DNA of 41,445 nt from Gammaproteobacteria bacterium RIFOXYD12_FULL_61_37 (lineage in GTDB: Bacteria; Pseudomonadota; Gammaproteobacteria; Chromatiales; Chromatiaceae), in contig MGZB01000024.1 in the NCBI GenBank assembly GCA_001801995.1, forward strand, positions 1 through 41,445. Direction: 5' to 3'. Positions 1-8,664 of this stretch are shown in pieces; the first letter of the stretch is position 1; each line of letters starts with the position of its first letter. Both the position numbers and the translations under genes were made by a program. The notes below the pieces were generated by a model that worked only from the letters and a program-made list of their open reading frames with translations, made no database searches and had not been told where the DNA came from.

Positions 1-84
1 AATGCGGGCTGGGATGAGGGCTACCTGCTAAAAGTGGTGACGGGCAGACCGGTGGAGTTAAGACCAAAATATAAGACGCTGTAA
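1..84 (+). CDS. C-terminal end of an unidentified protein (partial)
   Basis: From the first base the frame is open for 27 codons and closes with TAA at 82-84. The visible tail ends in GRPVELRPKYKTL. It is too short to recognise a family. It reads toward the ribosomal operon on the other strand, so the two would be convergent. It could equally be a chance open frame, since 27 codons without a stop is not rare in GC-rich DNA. Confidence 0.35.
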   Translation, partial: NAGWDEGYLLKVVTGRPVELRPKYKTL

Positions 85-176
85 AGCCAGGTGATTTTAA
101 TGCGATTGCCCTAATGCCGCCGGTGAGGCCCCAGCGGCCCGAGGCGCCGGATATGCAACGCCTACTGGGATCAAAC

Positions 177-209
177 AGCAAAAGGCCATCCCAAGGATGG
201 CCTTTTGCT
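177..209 (-). terminator. Rho-independent terminator of the rpsP-rplS operon
   Basis: A perfect 15-bp stem (AGCAAAAGGCCATCC paired with its complement) closes a CAA loop, about 40 bases past the rplS stop on the minus strand. The A/T-rich base of the stem supplies a TTTT run on either strand, so it may also stop the convergent transcript from the left edge. Confidence 0.85.
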
Positions 210-249
210 ACGGATCGGAAAGGCGGCCGCGAAAGCGGTCGCGGCTTCC

Positions 250-594
250 TTAGACCTTTTCTTTGATACGGGCAGCCTTGCCGGTCAGGCCACGCAGGTA
301 GTAGAGCTTGGCGCGGCGGACATCGCCACGGCGGACCACCTTGATGTCGGCGATGCTGGGGCTGTAGGTCTGGAAGACGCGCTCGACGCCCTCGCCGTGG
401 GAGATCTTGCGCACGGTGAAGGCGGAGTTGAGGCCGCGATTGCGCTTTGCGATGACGATGCCTTCGAAGGCCTGGAGGCGCTCGCGGGCGCCTTCCTTCA
501 CCTTCACCTGGACGGTAACGGTATCGCCGGGACCGAAGGCGGGAACCTCACGGTTCATCTGCTCGGCTTCGAGTTGCTGAATGATGTTGCTCAT
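250..594 (-). CDS. rplS: 50S ribosomal protein L19
   Basis: L19 is a small protein of the large ribosomal subunit that sits at the 30S-50S interface. The 114-residue product has normal length and the family's hallmark stretches: [16 protein letters not shown] near residues 20-35, [19 protein letters not shown] near 39-57, and [15 protein letters not shown] near 88-102. It is the last gene of the rpsP-rimM-trmD-rplS operon, 18 bases after trmD, and is followed by a strong terminator hairpin. Expression is expected to be constitutive and growth-rate linked with the operon. Confidence 0.98.
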   Translation of the reverse strand: MSNIIQQLEAEQMNREVPAFGPGDTVTVQVKVKEGARERLQAFEGIVIAKRNRGLNSAFTVRKISHGEGVERVFQTYSPSIADIKVVRRGDVRRAKLYYLRGLTGKAARIKEKV

Positions 595-612
595 GACCCT
601 ATGCTCCTGTAC

Positions 613-1359
613 TCAATTGCCGGAGCTGGGTCCGGCGATAAAATCGTCAAGTAAAATCTTCTCTTCATCGCTTAGTTCGCGCCCCGCCAACAGATCGGGG
701 CGGCGGAGCCAAGTCCTTCCAAGCGACTGCCGCAACCGCCAGCGCCGTATGGCCTCGTGGTTGCCGCTCAACAATACGGGCGGCACGCGCCTACCCTCGT
801 AATCCTCTGGCCGCGTATAGTGCGGGCAATCCAACAGGCCGTCCATGTAGGAGTCCTGCTGTGCCGATGCCTCGGCCCCCAACACCCCCGGCAAGAGCCG
901 TATCACCGCGTCCATGATCACCATGGCGGCCGGCTCGCCGCCGCTAAGGACGTAGTCGCCGATGGACCACTCCTCATCGACACAGCATTCGATCAGCCGC
1001 TCGTCGATCCCTTCGTAGCGGCCGGCCAGGATGATCAAACCCGGCCGCTGCGCCAGTTCGAGCGCCGCTGCCTGATCGAAACGGCGGCCCTGGGGGCTCA
1101 TGTAGAGCACCGGGGTCCCCGGATCGGCGGCTTGGCGGGCGTCATCAATGGCCTGCCGCAAGGGCTCTGGCTTCATCACCATGCCGGGACCGCCCCCGTA
1201 GGGCCGGTCATCCACCGTGCGATGCACGTCCTGGGTGTAATCGCGCGGATTCCAACAAGCCATCCGCGTGATGCCGGCGGTAAAGGCCCGACCGGTCACC
1301 CCTTGCCGCGCAAACTCCCGGAACATGTCCGGGAACAGCGTGATCAGGTCAAAACGCAT
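613..1359 (-). CDS. trmD: tRNA (guanine-37-N1)-methyltransferase
   Basis: TrmD is an SPOUT-class methyltransferase that methylates G37 next to the anticodon in tRNAs reading CNN codons, preventing +1 frameshifting. The product is 248 residues, close to the usual 245-255. It opens with [13 protein letters not shown] and carries the SAM-binding knot motifs [14 protein letters not shown] and [16 protein letters not shown]. The open frame extends 19 codons further upstream into rimM, but the ATG at 1359 gives the family's normal N terminus and lies 7 bases after the rimM stop, so that start was chosen. It is the third gene of the classical operon. Confidence 0.97.
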   Translation of the reverse strand: MRFDLITLFPDMFREFARQGVTGRAFTAGITRMACWNPRDYTQDVHRTVDDRPYGGGPGMVMKPEPLRQAIDDARQAADPGTPVLYMSPQGRRFDQAAALELAQRPGLIILAGRYEGIDERLIECCVDEEWSIGDYVLSGGEPAAMVIMDAVIRLLPGVLGAEASAQQDSYMDGLLDCPHYTRPEDYEGRRVPPVLLSGNHEAIRRWRLRQSLGRTWLRRPDLLAGRELSDEEKILLDDFIAGPSSGN

Positions 1360-1366
1360 GCCGGGC

Positions 1367-1915
1367 TCAAAAATCGGGATCCCAATCGACCCGCATGCGC
1401 CGGGTGGCCAGATCAATCTCCAACACCACCTGCCCCCGTATGAAGGGGATCAGGCGCTCCCGGTCGCCTATGACAACCAGGACATCGTTCGACCCCGTGG
1501 CAAAGAGGTGGTCTATGCGCCCCAGGTCCCGGCCATCGGCCGTCTCGACCCGCATGCCTTCCAGATCGGCCCAGTAATATTCGCCGGGCTTGGGCTTCGG
1601 CAACTGATCGCGCGTGACCCCGATATCCACTTGCAGCAGCTTGGCCGCCTGGTCACGGTCGTCGATGCCCGTAAGTTTGACGACGACACCCTTGCCCTGG
1701 AGCCTGCCCTCTTCCACCTCGCAAGCCAGCCAGGCGTCATTCAGCCGCAACAGCCAGGGGCGGTATTTCAGGATATTCTGGCGCGGCCCGGTTTCGGAAT
1801 AGACCTTCAACCAGCCCTTGACACCATGAAGGCCGGTAATCCGGCCAAGAATGAGGATGTCCGCTTCGCCGTCCCGAGTGCTATCCAGCCCGGAGCCGGA
1901 GAATGTTCCGGCCAC
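1367..1915 (-). CDS. rimM: Ribosome maturation factor RimM
   Basis: RimM binds ribosomal protein S19 and helps mature the 30S head. The 182-residue product has the N-terminal RimM barrel ([17 protein letters not shown], residues about 21-37) and the C-terminal PRC-barrel ([37 protein letters not shown] at the end). A roughly 18-residue extension precedes the conserved ILGRI block, so a later start is possible, but no internal Met is near it. It sits 11 bases after rpsP and 7 before trmD, within the operon. Confidence 0.96.
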   Translation of the reverse strand: MAGTFSGSGLDSTRDGEADILILGRITGLHGVKGWLKVYSETGPRQNILKYRPWLLRLNDAWLACEVEEGRLQGKGVVVKLTGIDDRDQAAKLLQVDIGVTRDQLPKPKPGEYYWADLEGMRVETADGRDLGRIDHLFATGSNDVLVVIGDRERLIPFIRGQVVLEIDLATRRMRVDWDPDF

Positions 1916-1926
1916 GTCCGCGCCGA

Positions 1927-2190
1927 TCAGGCGGCAGCGCTGGACTGCTGCTTGCGGAAACTCTTGAGCAGCTCGGCCACGCGGTCGGAAGGCTGCGCGC
2001 CCTGGCCAACCCAGTGTTCAACACGCGCCAGATCCATGCTCAGGGGCGTTTCGTTGCCCTTGGCTACCGGGTTGAAGTAACCCAGGCGCTCGATGCAACG
2101 ACCGTCGCGCGCGGAACGCGAGTCGGTAGCCACGATGTGGTAGAAAGGACGCTTCTTGGCGCCGCTACGCTGAAGACGAATACTAACCAT
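1927..2190 (-). CDS. rpsP: 30S ribosomal protein S16
   Basis: S16 is an assembly protein of the small subunit body. The 87-residue product begins [20 protein letters not shown] and contains [14 protein letters not shown], both diagnostic. It is the first gene of the operon. The ATG is preceded by a short GGGTG-type ribosome-binding sequence. The C terminus ([14 protein letters not shown]) is of ordinary length. Confidence 0.98.
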   Translation of the reverse strand: MVSIRLQRSGAKKRPFYHIVATDSRSARDGRCIERLGYFNPVAKGNETPLSMDLARVEHWVGQGAQPSDRVAELLKSFRKQQSSAAA

Positions 2191-2256
2191 CTGTCACCCT
2201 ATGTATGCCGAACTGCCGCTGTGGGCCGACAAGCCCCCAGCCAAAGTAAACGGCGT

Positions 2257-2262
2257 ATTCTA
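2257..2262 (-). promoter_or_regulatory. Possible -10 element for the rpsP operon
   Basis: Reading on the minus strand, TAGAAT lies about 67 bases before the rpsP start codon, following a T-rich tract (ATTTTTCAG). No good -35 is seen at the right distance, so this is a weak call based on the -10 match and position only. Confidence 0.3.
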
Positions 2263-2340
2263 CTGAAAAATCCGGCGATGGGAAGCCTGGATTCCTCCCC
2301 CATGCAAAATTCCGGCGAAACAAGGGGGATTAGGGGTGAG

Positions 2341-2370
2341 AAGTGGTGCGGAAAGGGCTCCGCACCACTT
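2341..2370 (-). terminator. Hairpin after the IscR-like gene
   Basis: A perfect 12-bp stem (AAGTGGTGCGGA and complement) with a 6-base loop starts 12 bases after the stop of the Rrf2 gene. A proper T-run is missing on the minus strand, so termination efficiency is uncertain. Confidence 0.6.
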
Positions 2371-2382
2371 TCAGACGCCACA

Positions 2383-2820
2383 TCATGCCGCCTTTTTCGT
2401 CTCGAACCGGTGATGATGACCCCGCTCGATCAGTTCGCCCAGGGTAATGCCGGCCAGAAAGTCGAAGATATGGTCGCTCAGGTCGTCCCACAGGTTGTGG
2501 CTGGGGCAGCGCTGATTGACGTAGGCATGGGAAACGAAGCGGCGCGACCGGGTCATGTCAACCCATTCGTCCACCGCACAGATGATGTCGGCGATGGTGA
2601 TTTCGGAAACGGGTCTGCCCAGATAGTAACCGCCACCAGGCCCGCGTACCCCCTTGACCAGCCCCTTGTTGCGCAGGTTTGCGAACAATTGTTCGAGATA
2701 GGAAAGGGAAATCCCCTGGTTGTGGGAAATCTCGGACAGGGTCACGGGATCATCACCGCCCTTGAGTGCCAGGTCCAGCATGGCGGTTATGGCATAACGA
2801 CCTTTTGTGGATAGTCTCAT
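2383..2820 (-). CDS. Rrf2-family regulator, IscR-like, with incomplete Fe-S ligands
   Basis: The 145-residue protein is strongly IscR-like: MRLSTKGRYAITAMLDLAL, the winged-helix recognition segment ISLSYLEQLF (residues 37-46), VRGPGGGYYLGR, and the dimerisation helix ending ITLGELIE. E. coli IscR binds [2Fe-2S] through Cys92, Cys98, Cys104 and His107. Here Cys92 aligns with Ser92 and Cys98 with His98, while Cys105 and His108 keep the last two ligands. There is a nonstandard Cys81. A good AGAGAGG ribosome site precedes the ATG. No isc or suf genes adjoin it. It probably acts as a DNA-binding regulator that autoregulates, but cluster binding is doubtful or altered. Confidence 0.9.
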   Translation of the reverse strand: MRLSTKGRYAITAMLDLALKGGDDPVTLSEISHNQGISLSYLEQLFANLRNKGLVKGVRGPGGGYYLGRPVSEITIADIICAVDEWVDMTRSRRFVSHAYVNQRCPSHNLWDDLSDHIFDFLAGITLGELIERGHHHRFETKKAA

Positions 2821-2864
2821 AGCATCAGCCTCTCTTTAATACCTTATGAATTCTCTCGGTTTTA

Positions 2865-2894
2865 AGATTAGCAGAGACTGACAAAAATGGTCAA
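2865..2894 (-). promoter_or_regulatory. Promoter of the IscR-like gene
   Basis: On the minus strand TTGACC (2889-2894) and TAATCT (2865-2870) are separated by 18 bases, about 45 bases before the start codon. The -35 hexamer is consensus except its last base. The -35 lies inside the IscR-type operator. Confidence 0.6.
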
Positions 2895-2896
2895 GT
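2876..2896 (-). promoter_or_regulatory. IscR type-1-like operator
   Basis: The minus strand reads TTGAC-CATTTTT-GTCAG: inverted TGAC/GTCA half-sites separated by 7 bases with an A/T-rich middle. The published E. coli type-1 IscR site has GAC and GTC half-sites at the same spacing around a similar A/T-rich core. It overlaps the -35 element, the arrangement expected for autorepression. Confidence 0.6.
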
Positions 2897-2938
2897 AATT
2901 CCACATCAACAAACTCAATTTTTTCAGGGATGGCATGT

Positions 2939-4288
2939 TCAAACCCTTTTCGGCAGGTGAATGCCGATCGAGGCGCCGCCCAGTTCTAGGCTGCGCCCGA
3001 TGGTCAGGCGCCCCCGGTAGAGCCTAACGATCTCCAGGGCGGCGGCCAAGCCTATCCCCTGCCCCGCGTGGCGCTCGTCCAGGCGTCCGCCGCGAGCGAG
3101 CACCTGTTCGATATCCTTCTCGGCGATGCCGGGGCCATCATCCTCGACCCGGATATCCCAATCGGAATCGGACACTGACCCCTCGCCGATCAAGACGCGA
3201 CTGGCCGCGAACTTGCCGGCGTTATCCAGCAGGTTTCCCAGCAGTTCCATGAAATCGTTTTCGTCGCCGGGGATGCGCAGGGCGGCGGGCAACCGGTTTT
3301 CGAATTGCAGCTCCCGTTCGCGATAGACCTTGGCCAGGGCATTGATCAGGCGCTGGGCCAGCGGGGCGACCGCCACCGTATTGGCCAGGGCACTGCGCCC
3401 CCCCAGCCCGGCCCGTTGCAAACGCCCGCGCAGGATGTCGTCGATGAGGGGCACCGCCTGGCGTGCCGCTTCTTTCAGCCGCTCCGGGTCGTCGCTGTCG
3501 AGCGCCCCTTGCAACACGGCCAGCGGCGTCTTGATGCTGTGGGCCAGGTCATCGAGGCTGTTGCGATGGCGTTCCCTTTGAATCCGGTTGTATTCCAGCA
3601 AGGAATTGATGTTGCCGGTGAGGGGCGACAGCTCCAGCGGATAATCCCCGCGCAGTCTCTCCTCGCCACCCTCCTCGATGGCCTTCAGCTCTCCGGCTGC
3701 TTGACGCAGGGGGAACAGCCCCCAGCGCAACACCATCCCCTGTGCCAGCAGCAACAGTACCCCGACGCCGATCAGGCCGCCCCAGAGGGTGGTGCGGAAG
3801 ATATCGGCCCGTTCGTCCACCACGTTACGGCTGAGGCTGACCCCCAGGCGATAGCGATTGACGCGGCCGTCCAGGCTTTCCCACTCGATGCCGTAGTAGA
3901 GCCGGTAGGCCCAGCGGTCCTGGAAAAAGCGGTGTTCCCCGGCGGGCACCTCGTCCACACTGGGCAGGCGTTTGTCGAGCAGGGAGGCGGAATTCCAGAG
4001 AACCTGGCCATCCACACCGAGCAACTGGGCGTAGAGGCCGGAATCGGGCCGGTTGAGACGGGGATCGGCGGCTTTCTCCGGCAAACGCACCCACCCCTGG
4101 CTGTCCTCGGAGGCCTCACCCAGCAGGGCGTAGACATGGCCGAGCAGTTGCGCCTCCACCGCCGCCTCCAGGCTGTGGCGTTGCGCCACATGGAGCAGAT
4201 AACCGGTGAGGCCGAGGAAGAGGACCAGGATCGATAGGGTCGCCTCGATCAGGCGCCGGTGGATGGAGCCCTGGGGCGGCAGCCCCAC
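2939..4288 (-). CDS. PhoQ-like sensor histidine kinase
   Basis: Membrane sensor kinase of 449 residues. TM1 is near residues 13-33, a periplasmic domain spans about 34-165, TM2 is near 168-190, and a short HAMP-like linker leads to the H-box NSLDDLAHSIKTPLAVLQ with phosphoacceptor His250. This H-box is typical of PhoQ relatives. The N-box NLLDNAGKF (352-360), G1 DDGPGI (383-388) and G2 GQGIGL (409-414) are intact, so kinase activity is expected. The start is GTG at 4288, sharing one base with the TAG stop of the response regulator, which indicates translational coupling. The sensed signal cannot be read from the sequence. Confidence 0.92.
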   Translation of the reverse strand: MGLPPQGSIHRRLIEATLSILVLFLGLTGYLLHVAQRHSLEAAVEAQLLGHVYALLGEASEDSQGWVRLPEKAADPRLNRPDSGLYAQLLGVDGQVLWNSASLLDKRLPSVDEVPAGEHRFFQDRWAYRLYYGIEWESLDGRVNRYRLGVSLSRNVVDERADIFRTTLWGGLIGVGVLLLLAQGMVLRWGLFPLRQAAGELKAIEEGGEERLRGDYPLELSPLTGNINSLLEYNRIQRERHRNSLDDLAHSIKTPLAVLQGALDSDDPERLKEAARQAVPLIDDILRGRLQRAGLGGRSALANTVAVAPLAQRLINALAKVYRERELQFENRLPAALRIPGDENDFMELLGNLLDNAGKFAASRVLIGEGSVSDSDWDIRVEDDGPGIAEKDIEQVLARGGRLDERHAGQGIGLAAALEIVRLYRGRLTIGRSLELGGASIGIHLPKRV

Positions 4289-4971
4289 TATGCTCTTTCC
4301 CTCTGCAAGGTCAGCCGATAGCCACGTCCCCGTAGGGTATCTATGGGTCTCAGGCTGTTGTCCGGGTCCAGTTTGCGGCGCAGGCGCCCGATCAGGACCT
4401 CCAGCACGTTGCTGTCGCGGTCGTGGTCCTGCTCGTAGATGTGCTCGGTCAGTTCCAGCTTGGAGATGACCTTGCCGGCATTCAGCATCAGGTATTCCAG
4501 CAATTTGAATTCAAAGGCGGTCAGATCGATCCCCTGACCGTGCAGGCTGATGGCTTGTTCTGCACTGTCGAGCGCCAGCGGGCCGCAGCGGATGACGGGC
4601 GAGGCCCAGCCGGTGGCGCGGCGCAACAGGGCATTGATGCGGGCCAGCAACTCCTGGAGATTGAAGGGCTTGACCAGATAATCGTCAGCCCCCGCTTCCA
4701 GTGCCTCCACCTTGTCGCGCCAACTGTCGCGCGCGGTAAGGACCAGGACCGGCAGACGCTTGCCGGCGGCGCGCAGGTGTTTGATCACCGCGATGCCGGA
4801 CATCCGGGGCAGGCCCAGGTCGATGATGGCCAGATCCACCGGGTAGTCGCGCCCCATGAACAGCCCTTCCTCGCCATCCACAGCGCAATCCACCGCGAAG
4901 CCGCGCGCACTCAACTGTGCCTCCAGCATGCGGCGCAGTTCGGGCTCATCCTCCACCAGCAGGATACGCAT
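4288..4971 (-). CDS. OmpR/PhoP-family response regulator
   Basis: DNA-binding response regulator of 227 residues partnered with the kinase that follows it. The receiver domain (1-115) has the acidic pocket VEDEP, phospho-acceptor Asp51 in IIDLGLPR, switch Thr79 and Lys101 (VKPF). The C-terminal winged helix (about 127-224) includes DLTAFEFKLLEYL, DRDSNVLEVLIGRLRRKL and TLRGRGYRL. PhoP/OmpR-type regulators bind direct repeats with 11-bp period; such repeats are found ahead of this operon at 5947-5985. It lies 9 bases after the PepSY gene. Confidence 0.94.
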   Translation of the reverse strand: MRILLVEDEPELRRMLEAQLSARGFAVDCAVDGEEGLFMGRDYPVDLAIIDLGLPRMSGIAVIKHLRAAGKRLPVLVLTARDSWRDKVEALEAGADDYLVKPFNLQELLARINALLRRATGWASPVIRCGPLALDSAEQAISLHGQGIDLTAFEFKLLEYLMLNAGKVISKLELTEHIYEQDHDRDSNVLEVLIGRLRRKLDPDNSLRPIDTLRGRGYRLTLQRERA

Positions 4972-4980
4972 GGCCCCTTC

Positions 4981-5247
4981 TCAGCGATCGCCGCCGCGCC
5001 CGCCGGGGGGCAATACCGCCCCGGTGGAGGCATCGATGCGATACTGCCGGACCCGGCCCTCGTTGGTCAGAATACGCACCTGATGTTCCTCGCGGGATTC
5101 TTCACGGCGGGTCTCCGCCCGCAGCACCCGGCCATCCTCCCGGTCCCTCACCTGGGTCACGGCGTCATTCAGGCTAAGACTGTCCGCCCCGGCCGGTCCG
5201 GTGAGGGCTAACAGCAAGATCGGTAGAGCACGAATGCGGTTCTTCAT
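4981..5247 (-). CDS. Small periplasmic PepSY-domain protein
   Basis: The 88-residue protein starts MKNRIRALPILLLALTGPAGA, a clear signal peptide with cleavage near residue 21. The mature part (LSLNDAVTQVRDREDGRVLR, RVRQYRIDASTGAVL) matches the PepSY fold often encoded beside PhoPQ-like pairs. The frame allows a start 4 codons earlier, but the internal ATG gives a standard signal sequence. It is probably a modulator of the neighbouring sensor or of periplasmic proteases, though that role is inferred from context. Confidence 0.85.
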   Translation of the reverse strand: MKNRIRALPILLLALTGPAGADSLSLNDAVTQVRDREDGRVLRAETRREESREEHQVRILTNEGRVRQYRIDASTGAVLPPGGRGGDR

Positions 5248-5295
5248 AACGACACCCACTGGCCAGGGAACCCTGTGCGACGACGACTATTCCGG

Positions 5296-5862
5296 CTACC
5301 AGCGTTCGGAACGGCGCGAACTGTCAACCCGGATGAACTCGCCGGGCTCCCGGTCGGTACGGGTCCAGTAGATATCACCCTGATAGCGGTATTTCACCCG
5401 GTAGCCCACCACCTCCCGGCGCTCCTCGTGACGGGTCACCTCGTCGCAACGGGGTTCATCGTATTCCTCCACGATGGTCTCGCCGCGATCGCGGCTTGCA
5501 TCGTTGCCGATGGCTGCCCCCAGGGCGGTACCGGCAATGGTCATTGCTGTATTGCCACTACCCTGACCGAACTGATTCCCGATCACGCCACCGATGAGAC
5601 CACCGGCGATGGTGCCGACAGCCGGGTCGGAACCCCGCTCCCGATAGCGGCGCGTGACGCCGGGCCGGCATTCGCGTTCCGTCACCGGATTACGCACGAT
5701 CTCATAGACAGGAATGACATCCAGCACCCGCCCCATCTCCTCGCGACTACCCTCGTAATCCCTCTCATAACGCGGCGGGTGGCGATAGGACTCTGCCTGC
5801 GCCAGACCGGTAGAGAGGAAAAAAAGGGCCATGGCGGCGGAAGCGATAAGTTTTTTATTCAT
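5296..5862 (-). CDS. Glycine-zipper 2TM envelope protein
   Basis: The 188-residue protein starts MNKKLIASAAMALFFLSTGLAQA, a signal peptide, and has a glycine-zipper block (GTIAGGLIGGVIGNQFGQGSG... TALGAAIGND, about residues 80-120) as in the Rickettsia 17-kDa antigen and SlyB-type proteins. The flanks are rich in Arg and Glu and hold two mature cysteines. The ATG at 5862 has a GGAG ribosome site; the frame extends 17 codons upstream without a better start. It is probably the first gene of the operon with PepSY, response regulator and kinase, directly behind the phased GTTCAG repeats, and so a likely target of the regulator. SlyB is a known PhoP target in enterics, which fits. Confidence 0.85.
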   Translation of the reverse strand: MNKKLIASAAMALFFLSTGLAQAESYRHPPRYERDYEGSREEMGRVLDVIPVYEIVRNPVTERECRPGVTRRYRERGSDPAVGTIAGGLIGGVIGNQFGQGSGNTAMTIAGTALGAAIGNDASRDRGETIVEEYDEPRCDEVTRHEERREVVGYRVKYRYQGDIYWTRTDREPGEFIRVDSSRRSERW

Positions 5863-5946
5863 CTCGATTCTCCGTTTACAGATACAGGAACGGACCTGCC
5901 GTTCTTCAAACACCTAAATCTTGAATAGAAGGATAGAAAGGGATCG

Positions 5947-5985
5947 CTTAACCGGCACTGAACCGAAACTGAACAAAAGCTGAAC
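5947..5985 (-). promoter_or_regulatory. Four 11-bp-phased GTTCAG repeats, PhoP-box-like operator
   Basis: On the minus strand the hexamer GTTCAG occurs at 5980-5985, 5969-5974 and 5958-5963, followed by GTTAAG at 5947-5952; every step is exactly 11 bp. PhoP binds (T)GTTTA-N5-(T)GTTTA with the same period. The repeats sit about 85-125 bases before the glycine-zipper gene, upstream of a possible -10 (TATTCA near 5923). Confidence 0.75.
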
Positions 5986-6008
5986 GGAACGGGAAAAGGC
6001 GCGGCCTC

Positions 6009-7352
6009 TCATTTCATGCAGCAGGCTTTATACTTCTTGCCGCTGCCGCAGGGACAGGGATCGTTTCGCCCCACCTTGGGCTTGCCACGGACATAGGTCC
6101 CCCGTTCTCCGACCCGCTGGGCGGCAAAATGGTGATAAATCTCCACGACGACCGGCTCGATGCCTTGCCGCGCCTCCTCCCACTCGTCGTCGTCCATTTC
6201 CGGCAGTTCGTAAAGGCTCGCCTCCCCGGTGAAGGGAAGCAAAGGCTCCAGCATTTGCTCCAACAACGCGCTGTCCTCCTCGGAGAGATCCGACCAGAGC
6301 CCTATCCCGCGCAGGAATCCCGCGCACCAGTCAGTGACCACCAGCTCCGTCCCGTCTTCCTGCTCATGTTCCAGGAACAGCGCCTCATATTCCCCTTTGG
6401 CCAACTGATCGACGACATCGTTGTAGAGCAGGCCCGCCGCCAGGGCGAACTCATCGGCCTCGTCACGCTTTCTCCACCGGGGCGGCGAGTCCGCTTGACC
6501 CCAGATGGCGGGCAGCCAGACGGAAGAAGAAATCGACTCCGGCGAACAGGCAATGGCGGCGAGAAAGCCGTCCAATTCCGAGGCGTCCATGATGGCGTCA
6601 TCACCGCCATAGACATTGAGGAAATACTCGATCAGCTCGAAGATGTCCTCGCCATCCGGCTTTTTGGGCTCGGGCAGGCCCATCCGCCTGAAAAGGTTGG
6701 GTTTTGGACCGGAACGCTGCTGACGCAGTCCCAGCTCGATCTCCACATCCTCGACATCACGGGCTTGCAGCGGATCGACCGCACCCTGCTTGAACAGATT
6801 CCGGATGACATCTATGGACTCCGCCGCCTGCAGATCGACGAGGTGGGCAAGCACCAGGGAATTCAACAGGATCAGATTCCGGTCCGGGATGGCGATGCAA
6901 GCGGACAGGGCGGCAACCACCCGGTCCCGGACGGCGGGGATCTTCACCGCGATCTCCCTGAGGGCATCGGCCGCCATGACACGGGCCACCTCCAGCCGCC
7001 CCTTGTCACTGAGCACGCTGTTCATGGGCTCAAGGGCGGATTCGCCGATCATCCCCATGACGATGGGGATCTCATCCATCGCCCAGTCGTCCGCCGCAAA
7101 GTCATCGAAGAAGTTCACCAGCGGCCCAACCGCCTCGGCGCTGCCCAATTGGCCGAGGGTCCGCCAGGCATGCATCGGCGCCCAAACCTCGGGGTTCTCT
7201 TCGTCCGCCTCGTTCAGAGCCGCGTTGGTGGCCATGGCAATCAGCGCAGGCACATCCCCGGCCTCGAACCCGTATTGCAGATAATCGGGCCAAGTCCCAT
7301 CCGAATCTGTGGGTTCACCCAATTCAAGCAACATCTGTGTTTTGTCGGTCAT
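6009..7352 (-). CDS. HEAT-like/UPF0149 (YecA-type) protein with C-terminal SEC-C zinc motif
   Basis: Soluble protein of 447 residues. The N-terminal half (about 1-215) is made of helical HEAT-like units ([38 protein letters not shown]). Residues about 235-415 form a UPF0149/YecA domain ([34 protein letters not shown] in part; [12 protein letters not shown]). The end is a SEC-C motif, [18 protein letters not shown], which binds zinc through three Cys and a fourth Cys/His, as at the SecA C terminus. Proteins of this type may contact ribosomes or SecB, but the biological role is unknown. It is transcribed divergently from the GNAT-C39 gene. Confidence 0.85.
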   Translation of the reverse strand: MTDKTQMLLELGEPTDSDGTWPDYLQYGFEAGDVPALIAMATNAALNEADEENPEVWAPMHAWRTLGQLGSAEAVGPLVNFFDDFAADDWAMDEIPIVMGMIGESALEPMNSVLSDKGRLEVARVMAADALREIAVKIPAVRDRVVAALSACIAIPDRNLILLNSLVLAHLVDLQAAESIDVIRNLFKQGAVDPLQARDVEDVEIELGLRQQRSGPKPNLFRRMGLPEPKKPDGEDIFELIEYFLNVYGGDDAIMDASELDGFLAAIACSPESISSSVWLPAIWGQADSPPRWRKRDEADEFALAAGLLYNDVVDQLAKGEYEALFLEHEQEDGTELVVTDWCAGFLRGIGLWSDLSEEDSALLEQMLEPLLPFTGEASLYELPEMDDDEWEEARQGIEPVVVEIYHHFAAQRVGERGTYVRGKPKVGRNDPCPCGSGKKYKACCMK

Positions 7353-7509
7353 GATCGATTACCCGGTTAAATTTGCAGAATCGGCGCGGAGAGCGGAATG
7401 CAGGGAATTCTACGCGAAGGGGGGTGCAGGATACAGATTTCCACATTTCCACCAACCTTCATCGGCGCTATTCTGTTGCCCGCACCACCCCAGCCCCCGG
7501 ACTTTTCTG

Positions 7510-8655
7510 TTGAACCCTAGCGAACCTGACCCGGCGACCGGTCCTGATACCCTGATCATAAGACCCGCCCGGCTCGACGATCTTTCCCAGCTTACCGCCC
7601 TGGAGCAGTGCAGCTTCCGGGATGACCGGCTGACGCGGCGTCAGTTCCGCCACCTGATCAGCCGGGGCAACAGCGCCGTGCTGGTGGCCGAGTCCGGGGG
7701 CCACATCCTGGGCAATACCCTGTTGCTGTTCAGCCGGGCCACGGCCAATAGCCGGCTCTATTCCATTGCCGTCGCCCCGGAGGCGCGCGGCCGGGGCATC
7801 GCCAAACGGCTGGTGGAAGCGGCGGAGGCGGAGACCTGGCGACGGGAGCGGGCCTGGATTCGACTGGAGATCCGCAAGGACAACCAGGCCTCCATCAACC
7901 TTTTCCAGTCCCTGGGTTATCGCCGTTTCGGCGAATACGGCGACTACTATGCCGACCACATGGACGCCTGGCGCTTCGAGAAGCGGCTGGATCAACGGTT
8001 GAGTCCCGAGCTGGCGCGGGTCCCCTTCTACCGGCAGACCCTGGACTTCACCTGCGGCCCGGCCTGCCTGATCATGGCCATGCAGACCCTGGACAAGGGA
8101 CTGGTCCCCGGCCGCATGCTGGAGCTGCGACTCTGGCGCGAGGCCACCACCATCTTCATGACCTCCGGCCACGGCGGCTGCGGTCCTTACGGGCTGGCCC
8201 TGGCGGCGCACCGGCGCGGTTTCCGGGTGGAGATCATCGTCAGCGACCCCGGCTTGCAGATGCTGGAGACGGTCCGCAACGAGGAGAAGAAGGAAGTCAT
8301 GGCCCTGGTACAGGCCGACATGGAGGCGGAGATAGCGCAACTCGGCATCCCCCTCCAGTTTCAGCCCATTGATCTTGAGCTGCTGGAGCGCAAGTTCCGC
8401 GCCGGTTTCGTCCCCCTGGTGCTGATCAGCGCCTGGTGGCTCTACCGGGAGATCGCCCCCCACTGGGTAGTCATCACCGGCTTCGACGACCACTTCGTCT
8501 ACCTGCACAACCCCTTCGTGGATACCGATCAAGGCGAAGCGCCCGCCGACTCCATCAACATGCCCTTCGGCCGCGAACTCTTCCTGCGCATGTGCCGCTA
8601 CGGCAGGAAGGGACTCCAGGCCACCGTGCTCATCGGCCCACAATCAACCGGATAA
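7510..8655 (+). CDS. GNAT acetyltransferase fused to a C39-like peptidase domain
   Basis: Two-domain protein. From the TTG at 7510 it has 381 residues. Residues about 15-160 are a GNAT fold with acetyl-CoA loop ARGRGIAKRLVEAA (92-105) and the substrate strand RLEIRKDN. Residues about 165-375 are a peptidase-C39-like domain: nucleophile Cys182 in FTCGPAC, and His318 in PHWVVITGFDD. The usual Asp of a C39 DP motif is Asn334 in LHNPF, so proteolysis may be altered. No ATG gives a clean start and no clear ribosome site is seen; the frame runs upstream to 7309 inside the divergent gene, so the exact start is uncertain. It lies 9 bases before the ATP-grasp gene and is surely co-transcribed with it. 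Confidence 0.85.
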   Translation: MNPSEPDPATGPDTLIIRPARLDDLSQLTALEQCSFRDDRLTRRQFRHLISRGNSAVLVAESGGHILGNTLLLFSRATANSRLYSIAVAPEARGRGIAKRLVEAAEAETWRRERAWIRLEIRKDNQASINLFQSLGYRRFGEYGDYYADHMDAWRFEKRLDQRLSPELARVPFYRQTLDFTCGPACLIMAMQTLDKGLVPGRMLELRLWREATTIFMTSGHGGCGPYGLALAAHRRGFRVEIIVSDPGLQMLETVRNEEKKEVMALVQADMEAEIAQLGIPLQFQPIDLELLERKFRAGFVPLVLISAWWLYREIAPHWVVITGFDDHFVYLHNPFVDTDQGEAPADSINMPFGRELFLRMCRYGRKGLQATVLIGPQSTG

Positions 8656-8664
8656 AGATCCACC

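Noticed and set aside
2199-2381. 60-codon minus-strand frame before rpsP
   Set aside because: It lies in the leader between the IscR-like gene and rpsP, includes the terminator hairpin arm region, and has no family resemblance.
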